From Bimuria novae-zelandiae CBS 107.79 (taxonomy: Eukaryota; Ascomycota; Dothideomycetes; Pleosporales; Didymosphaeriaceae), in the NCBI GenBank assembly GCA_010015655.1, contig ML976664.1, forward strand, positions 1,321,524-1,385,523: a stretch of 64,000 bases of DNA, given 5' to 3'. Of the stretch, positions 58,740 to 64,000 are shown piece by piece. Both the position numbers and the translations under genes were made by a program. The notes below the pieces were generated by a model, which saw only the letters and a program-made list of their open reading frames with translations, had not been told where the DNA came from and made no database searches. Numbering within the stretch: position 1 is the stretch's first letter; every line of letters starts with the position of its first letter.

Positions 58740-61700
58740 GTTACGGCTAGTAGTTAAAGCGTCGCACTGTCCGTAGGTAGTGTATAATATAGTCTAGGGC
58801 TAGGTCTACTCTACAGGTGCACGCGAGGGTCTTCTTATTATGCTTAAACTTCCTATAGTACTAGGCGTAGTTGCCGTGTCTTGTCCTCATGGATAGGAGC
58901 TTGGCCAGGGCGGGGCGTGTAAGCTCCAGCTCCGGCGGTTGCCTAGAGGGGGTGTATGCTAGGCCCCACTAGTTATACTATATAGAGAGATTTAGTATGC
59001 GTGTGCGCTACTACTTTTATTATATAGCGCGTACGTATACGCGCGCATTAGATTGTAGACCTAATATTATAGGGTTAGCTACCTTCCCTATAGGTAGGCG
59101 TAGGTCCTTAGCTACCTTGTCTCTTAGCTAATTAGCTAGCTTATTGCCTTTAATGCCTATATAGCCTAGTAACTATTAGATTTAGATATTTTAGGTGTCT
59201 ATAGCTTCCTAGCAGCGTATAAAGGCCCACTAGGATAACAGCGCGGGGTCTCCCCTAATACCCTAGATAACTAATGTGCTGTCTACATATATCTAGGTCT
59301 GGCTTAGGTAGTGCGCCTAAGTTTATAATACGTATTAAAGACCTCTTTAGGCCCCTACTGCTTCTGCGTCGAAGACGTGGGCCCGCGTGTTAAGGGAGCC
59401 TTTGCCTGTGTATAGTAGACTCTGGCCCTGGTATATAGCGTATCTATAGGTTACGTGGCGCTTGCCGTTTTCTGTGCGCTGTTATAAGCCGTCTAAGAAC
59501 ACTATAATTGTCTTAGTAGGCAGGCTTGTCCACCATTGTTTAAATTCTTTAGTAGCAAGCTTTTTAGGCTTATTATTTATAGGGTCTGTTCGGCACTTGT
59601 TAGAATAGTGTAGTTATAGTAGTATAGGGCGGGGTACTAGTGCGAATAGCTATATAAGTAGTTAAACTTTTATGTGTAGGCGCTGCAGGCGTCTGGCGCC
59701 TCTTCCTCTATATGCTATAGTTAGTCGCGTGCACGCTATAAGCGAGTGTCCTTTATTAATATAGTATAGGCGTATAGCGAACCTCGCCTTACACTCTTTA
59801 AGCGCTATAGCTACTAAGGGAATACCTGCGTCTCTATACAGCGTGGCAGTAGGCGTAGTGCGGTAGGCAGGGACGACGCCTCTAATCGCTATCGTAAGGG
59901 CCTTTTCCAGGGCGGTAATATGCCACCCGAGTCGTATGCTAACCTTTTGGTTCTACGCGGCTCTTATAATCTTAGGGGGCTTCGTGCGCCCTCTATACCA
60001 GGCCTCGTTTCTATATAGTAGGCGTAGTAGTACGCATGAGATTACCGCTTTGCGTAGTAAGCTGGCTAGTAGGCCGTGCTAGATCCTAGCAAGGCTATAG
60101 ATGTGCTATGCAACTACGCGTCCTTTAGCTACGTAAGTAGCAACGTGTGTTTTAAAATTAAGCTTCTTATTAAAGTAAACACCTAGCTAGCGTAGCGCCT
60201 TATTTAGTAGTGTAGGTTAGAAGATAAGCTAATTGTTAATCTAAATAGGTAGCGAATAGTTACTTTTCTGCTTAGTTAGGTGTATTATTTTAAGTTTCTC
60301 TAGGGTAAATACTACGTAATTAGCGTCTTTTTAGGAATTTATAGCGCCTATGTCTTCTGCCAGCATTTCTACGTTCTAGTCTAGGAAGTAGGATTACCTA
60401 TAAAGGCAGATATTATCTGCGTACCTAAAGCGCCTGGCAGGGTCTTGCTAAAGTAGCTCTGCCAGATAAAGTGTGTATAGCACTAGTAATAGTGGTGAGC
60501 CCTGCGGCGTCCCGCACTGTACTAGGTGGGGCGCTATGGTGGCTTCTTCTAATTACACTTAGACGCGGCGGTCCTAGAGGAAGTTTTTCACGATTAGGAA
60601 GGCGCTATTATGCTATCCTTAAGTCTTTATCCTATATAGAAGTTAATTTCTAAGAAGTGCGTTAAAGGCGCCTTAGATGTCTATAGTGACTATAGTAACG
60701 TGCTAGCCGTTGGAGAAGGCGTCCTCTACGTTATATATAAAGGTAGCTACTAGGTCCATGGCTAATTTCTTAGGGAGAGCCCCCCCGTGTTAGGGGCTTA
60801 GTATACTGTGTGCCATGGCAGTGCTAGTAAATCTCCTTACTAAGATTCTCTCTAGGCCCTTGCCTAGGCAGGATAGCAAGGCGATAGGTCTCTATAATCT
60901 AGGGGAGGATTTATCCTTTTTGCCTATCTTAGGTACTATAATAACCTCTGCGACCCTCCACGCGTGGGGGAAGTAGCTAAGGGCTAGACAGCGCTAGTAT
61001 AGGCTAGTAAGATACGTCTAAATATAGTGCTAGCATACAGTAAGCATGCAAATAGTAATCTTATTTGTGCTAGGTAAGGTGCTTAAGACTCTTATTATGT
61101 TACGCTTAACCTCTTTAGGGGAAAGGTATAGGTCCTAGGGGAGGGCGTAATAGCTTTGTAATCCTTAGACGTTAGGTGCTAGAGCCTCTAGTAAGTTATT
61201 ACTACTATTAAAATAGTAGAGTATTACTTATCTAAGCGTCTTAGCTTTCTCTTGCGGGTTAGTAATATAGCGCCCCTCGTAGGCTAGCGGCGGGTCTAGT
61301 CTTATTAGCTTAAGCTTATGCTAGCCTATAATTTAAAAGAGGTTAGAGTCCTCCTTTACGCTATTAATAGTATATTGCTAGTATTATCTCTTAGCCTTTT
61401 TTACTATAGTTAGGAAGCTATAAGTCTCTAGGGTCTAGGTGCCTATATGGCCCCGTCTAGACTTAAGGTGCAGGCGCCTGGCGTTAGCGCACTTGTCTAT
61501 CTACTAAGGTGCCGCCTTCTTGCCTTCCCTCTTTAGGCAGCTAGTTTTGCGTAAAGTATTTTAAAGTAATAAGGTTAGCGCTGTAGCGCACTCTTCTACT
61601 TAGCGTAAGTTAGAGGCCACTACTATTAAGGGCAGCTGTGGCATACCTATTATAACTAGTTAGGTAAAGGGAAGAAGCTTCTTTTTAGAAAGCCTAAAGT

Positions 61701-62530
61701 AATATTATTCGCGGCTTAGTGTGCCTCTACCTAATAGTGTCGTAACTAGGGTAGCGTAATTAGAGCCGTAGTGCAGGTCGTCGCGCACCTTTATCTTCGC
61801 GAAGGCGATATTAGAGAAGCTAAGGTCTAAGATATAGCTAGCTCTATAGGTAGCTCTGCTAGGTTCTCTAATATAGTTTATGCTACTAACTATGGCCTAG
61901 CGCGTAAGCTCGGCGCCGCCTTATAAGGTAGTAATACTAGGCTTAAATATATCGTGCTTAGTGTTAAAGTCTCCCCCTACTAGGCATCTTGCTAGGGGGG
62001 TGAGGCCTGTAATATACTCTAGGACTAGCGTGGTCTGAGGCTGCCTATAGATGTTAAGAATAGAGACCCCGTTAACCTAAATCCATTATCTGTCCCTGTC
62101 CTGTAGGGGCGCTATAGTCGTAATGTGGAGCTATGCGCCTTTTAGCGTGTAAATAAGAACTTTAGGTCTCTATATCCCCCTATGCTAGGGGTTGTCCTAG
62201 CTATTAATAGGTAGGTGTAACTAGTAGCTTAGGTAGTTTAAGGTGCGGGTGCTAGGCTACGTAGCTAGCTCTTGTATGCATACTACGTTAATACCTTCTT
62301 AAAAAGCGATCTCTAGGGCTGTAATATGGCTAGGCGAGCTTCGCCCCACATTTATCTAGCTAACCTATATATTACGCTCCCTAAGGGGAGTTCTTTATCT
62401 CTATATAGGTGTGCTTAATATAAAAGATTATTCTTGTCGCTTATGCTTACGTCTCTCTCTAATAAAAATAAAGCTATATAATCTTAAGGTGGCGCAACGC
62501 TGCGCGCCGACATTACTACTAGATTTAGGT
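58740..62530 (-). pseudogene. LINE ORF2: endonuclease, RT, RNase H
   Basis: Endonuclease motif G-G-D-F-N near 61990. RT: R-P-I-A-L-L near 60890, V-T-I-D-I-Q-G-A-F near 60680, C-G-T-P-Q-G-S-P at about 60520-60500, and the catalytic box Y-A-D-N (60412-60420) in which GAT has become AAT. RNase H shows V-F-D-A-E-A near 59370 and Y-V-D-S near 59290. A C-terminal block R-H-G-N-Y-A-x-Y-Y-R-K-F with C-x-C near 58820 is typical of fungal LINE ORF2 ends. Stops are mostly TAG/TAA. Confidence 0.75.
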
Positions 62531-63450
62531 TCCTAGGGATATAAGTGGAGCGTTGTGGGCGAGTAGAGGGCCTTATTAACGCCTCTAGTCCTGGGTTACG
62601 TCGCTTATTAGCGTTTAGTGGCGTTGTTGCTATGCCTGCTAGATGTAAGCTAGAGGTAGCGGGGGCACTATATAGGCCATTACGGAGCTCCGGTAAGCTA
62701 TCCTGGGCTGCCGCGGTTGCTGCCTCTATTTTGGTACCTAGGGACGGGCGGTTAGCGTGCTCATAGGCCTGGCAACCAGCGCGGCAGTATGTGCCTATCT
62801 CCCTCCTTATTAGCCTAATAACCTGCTTGTTAACTTGGCATAGCGCTGCTAAGTAGTTAATATGCCCTACCTAATATAGGCTAAGATAGTTAGCGCACTG
62901 CACTAGATAGGTGCATCTTAAGCCTAGGGGGCCTGTGTAGTCCTCTTATTTCTTACCATAGTTGTTATAGCGGGGGAGGCGCACGCATTTTAGTAGGTTG
63001 TAGTAGCTTTAGTAGCCTAGGTTATATTATTATATAGCTAGGGTCTTAGTAATCGCCCTTAAGGCGCTACTATTACCTAAGAGCCTAAATTGTCGCACTT
63101 TCTTTATAAAGGAGATAATCTAGGTAATAGTTCCGTCTTTATTAGCGCCATGCCTTAACAATCTATAGTTGGTAGGCAGTAAGCCTGTCTGTATAGCTAC
63201 CTTGTCTTCTATTATATCGTGTGTAACTGGCACCTTTAGGCCTAGCAAGGATTAGTACGCGCTAGGGACGTTAGGTATAGTATAGTTAAACTATTTTTAT
63301 AGTAGCTTAGCTGTGCTGCCTCTTATAGCGCTTATTATTAAATCTTTCTTTCCCTGTTCTATGAGGCTGTCTCTTGTCTTGTTATTAGTAGGGGTGATGG
63401 CCTATCCTGTCCTAGTCTTTAAGGCGCTAGGTATGGCGCTAAGGTTAAGG
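62531..63450 (-). pseudogene. LINE ORF1-like region
   Basis: This RIP-degraded frame contains a cluster C-x5-C...C...C-x3-C (about 62920-62780), suggesting the zinc knuckles of an ORF1 protein. The start is not identifiable. Confidence 0.4.
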
Positions 63451-63488
63451 CCTAGCGTGTCGTAAATAGCCTTTCTAATTACATATAG

Positions 63489-63703
63489 TGTCGCGGTAAG
63501 CAGAGTGCTGAGCGGACAGTACGCAGTGGAAAAGATTGTAGGATTGAACTGAGGTTGTACTATCTAGGAGCTACTGAAGATATAGGTGCGCGGGCACAAA
63601 CAACGCTAGTCCCAGATAGGCATAGTACTCTCAACAGAGTGAGTAGCAATCATGCGAGGGTAGGAGTATCCATCTCAGAGGGTAAGAGCCATAAACCGTG
63701 ACA
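63489..63703 (-). repeat. 3' LTR of copia C, not RIP-mutated
   Basis: The 215-bp interval has inverted ends TGTCGCGG and CCGTGACA. It follows a G-run polypurine tract (complement of 63704-63715) in the minus sense. The partner LTR lies beyond the window, so the outer end is inferred from the inverted ends only. Confidence 0.55.
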
Positions 63704-63758
63704 CACCCCCCAGCTGGCGTGGACGCCCAGGCAGGGAGTCAATGACAGCTAATCAGCA

Positions 63759-64000
63759 TCAGTGTATGTAGATACCATCAAGATCGTCGCCATCGGTTTG
63801 ACGCAGGCCCTTCAGGCGCTCGGTAATATCAACAAGGCCAATTTGGCAGACGAAGTCTGCAAACTTCTGCTTGGGTAGAATCTTTGTAAGTCCGTCGGCA
63901 GGCATATGATCGGTGGGGACCCATTTGACGTTGATACGTGAGGCGGTGACCTCCTGTCGAATCCAGAGCTGGTGGATGTCGACGTGCTTGACTTTTGTAT
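63759..64000 (-). CDS. Copia C polyprotein, C-terminal RNase H part (partial)
   Basis: The minus-strand frame is open from the window edge to a TGA at 63759, about 80 codons without a stop. It shows K-H-V-D-I-H-Q-L-W-I-R, W-V-P-T-D-H-M-P-A-D-G-L-T-K and a C-terminal tail, the end of copia RNase H. Codon use is normal and CA/TG are retained, unlike all other elements here. The N-terminal remainder lies beyond the window. It resembles the degenerate RNase H end of copia B, so it may be a younger relative. Confidence 0.8.
   Translation of the reverse strand, partial: TKVKHVDIHQLWIRQEVTASRINVKWVPTDHMPADGLTKILPKQKFADFVCQIGLVDITERLKGLRQTDGDDLDGIYIH

Larger units (their letters stand above)
58215..63488 (-). 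mobile_element. Second Tad-like LINE, minus strand, RIP-mutated
   Basis: The minus-strand reading gives, in order, a Cys-containing ORF1 region (about 63400-62760), AP endonuclease (about 62500-61700), reverse transcriptase (about 61100-60100) and RNase H (about 59500-59000), then a Cys/His C-terminus and an ACT microsatellite tail (58215-58232). This is the same plan as the LINE at 13683-19132 but a different family, with different tail and sequence. Its 5' end is hidden by the copia insertion at 63489. Confidence 0.78.

Overview
The window looks like a filamentous ascomycete (Pezizomycotina) chromosome. It holds a small polyketide biosynthetic gene cluster, from about 23.2 to 41.1 kb, written in ordinary GC-balanced code with short (52-73 bp) spliceosomal introns. 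On both sides lie long tracts of dead transposons. Those tracts are rich in TA, TAG and TAA and poor in CA and TG, and their proteins can be read only if many TAG/TAA codons are taken as mutated CAG/CAA. This is the expected result of repeat-induced point mutation (RIP). Class and species cannot be fixed from the sequence.

Left flank (1-22.3 kb), in order: the end of an IS630/Tc1-type element with its transposase tail and a convergent second ORF; a pogo/Fot1-type scrap; a Ty3/gypsy element cut off inside its reverse transcriptase; the first part of another LTR-type element; a hAT element with terminal inverted repeats; about 1 kb of less mutated DNA carrying an inverted duplication; a Tad-like LINE with a 12-bp target-site duplication and an AATC tail; a short, lightly mutated fragment of the same LINE; an internally duplicated 630-bp MITE; and a complete but RIP-killed pogo/Fot1 transposon.

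Cluster (22.3-41.4 kb): a secreted berberine-bridge-like FAD oxidase (minus, with a premature stop); a short-chain dehydrogenase (minus) divergent from a cytochrome P450 (plus); a 14-TM MFS exporter (minus, with a one-base frameshift); and an alpha/beta hydrolase (minus) divergent from a highly reducing PKS (plus; KS-AT-DH-degenerate MT-ER-KR-ACP, 2416 aa, six exons, no thioesterase). Inference: the PKS builds a reduced, unmethylated chain, the hydrolase could release it, the P450, SDR and FAD oxidase could tailor it, and the MFS protein could export it. No transcription factor is visible. A shared CTGCTTAY-like hexamer is concentrated in the 5' intergenic region of every gene. The damaged oxidase and exporter suggest the cluster is decaying, although assembly errors cannot be excluded.

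Right flank (41.4-64 kb): a second IS630/Tc1-type element (3.6 kb) with the same convergent two-gene layout; a full copia element (347-bp LTRs, CCTGC target duplication) that contains a second copia element (200-bp LTRs, GAATG target duplication) inside its reverse transcriptase; a stretch of about 1 kb with a recurring GTTCAGAAC-type motif; a second LINE on the minus strand; and, at the right edge, the 3' end of a third copia element that shows no RIP and so looks recent. In all four elements whose reverse-transcriptase active site can be read, catalytic aspartate codons have become asparagine.
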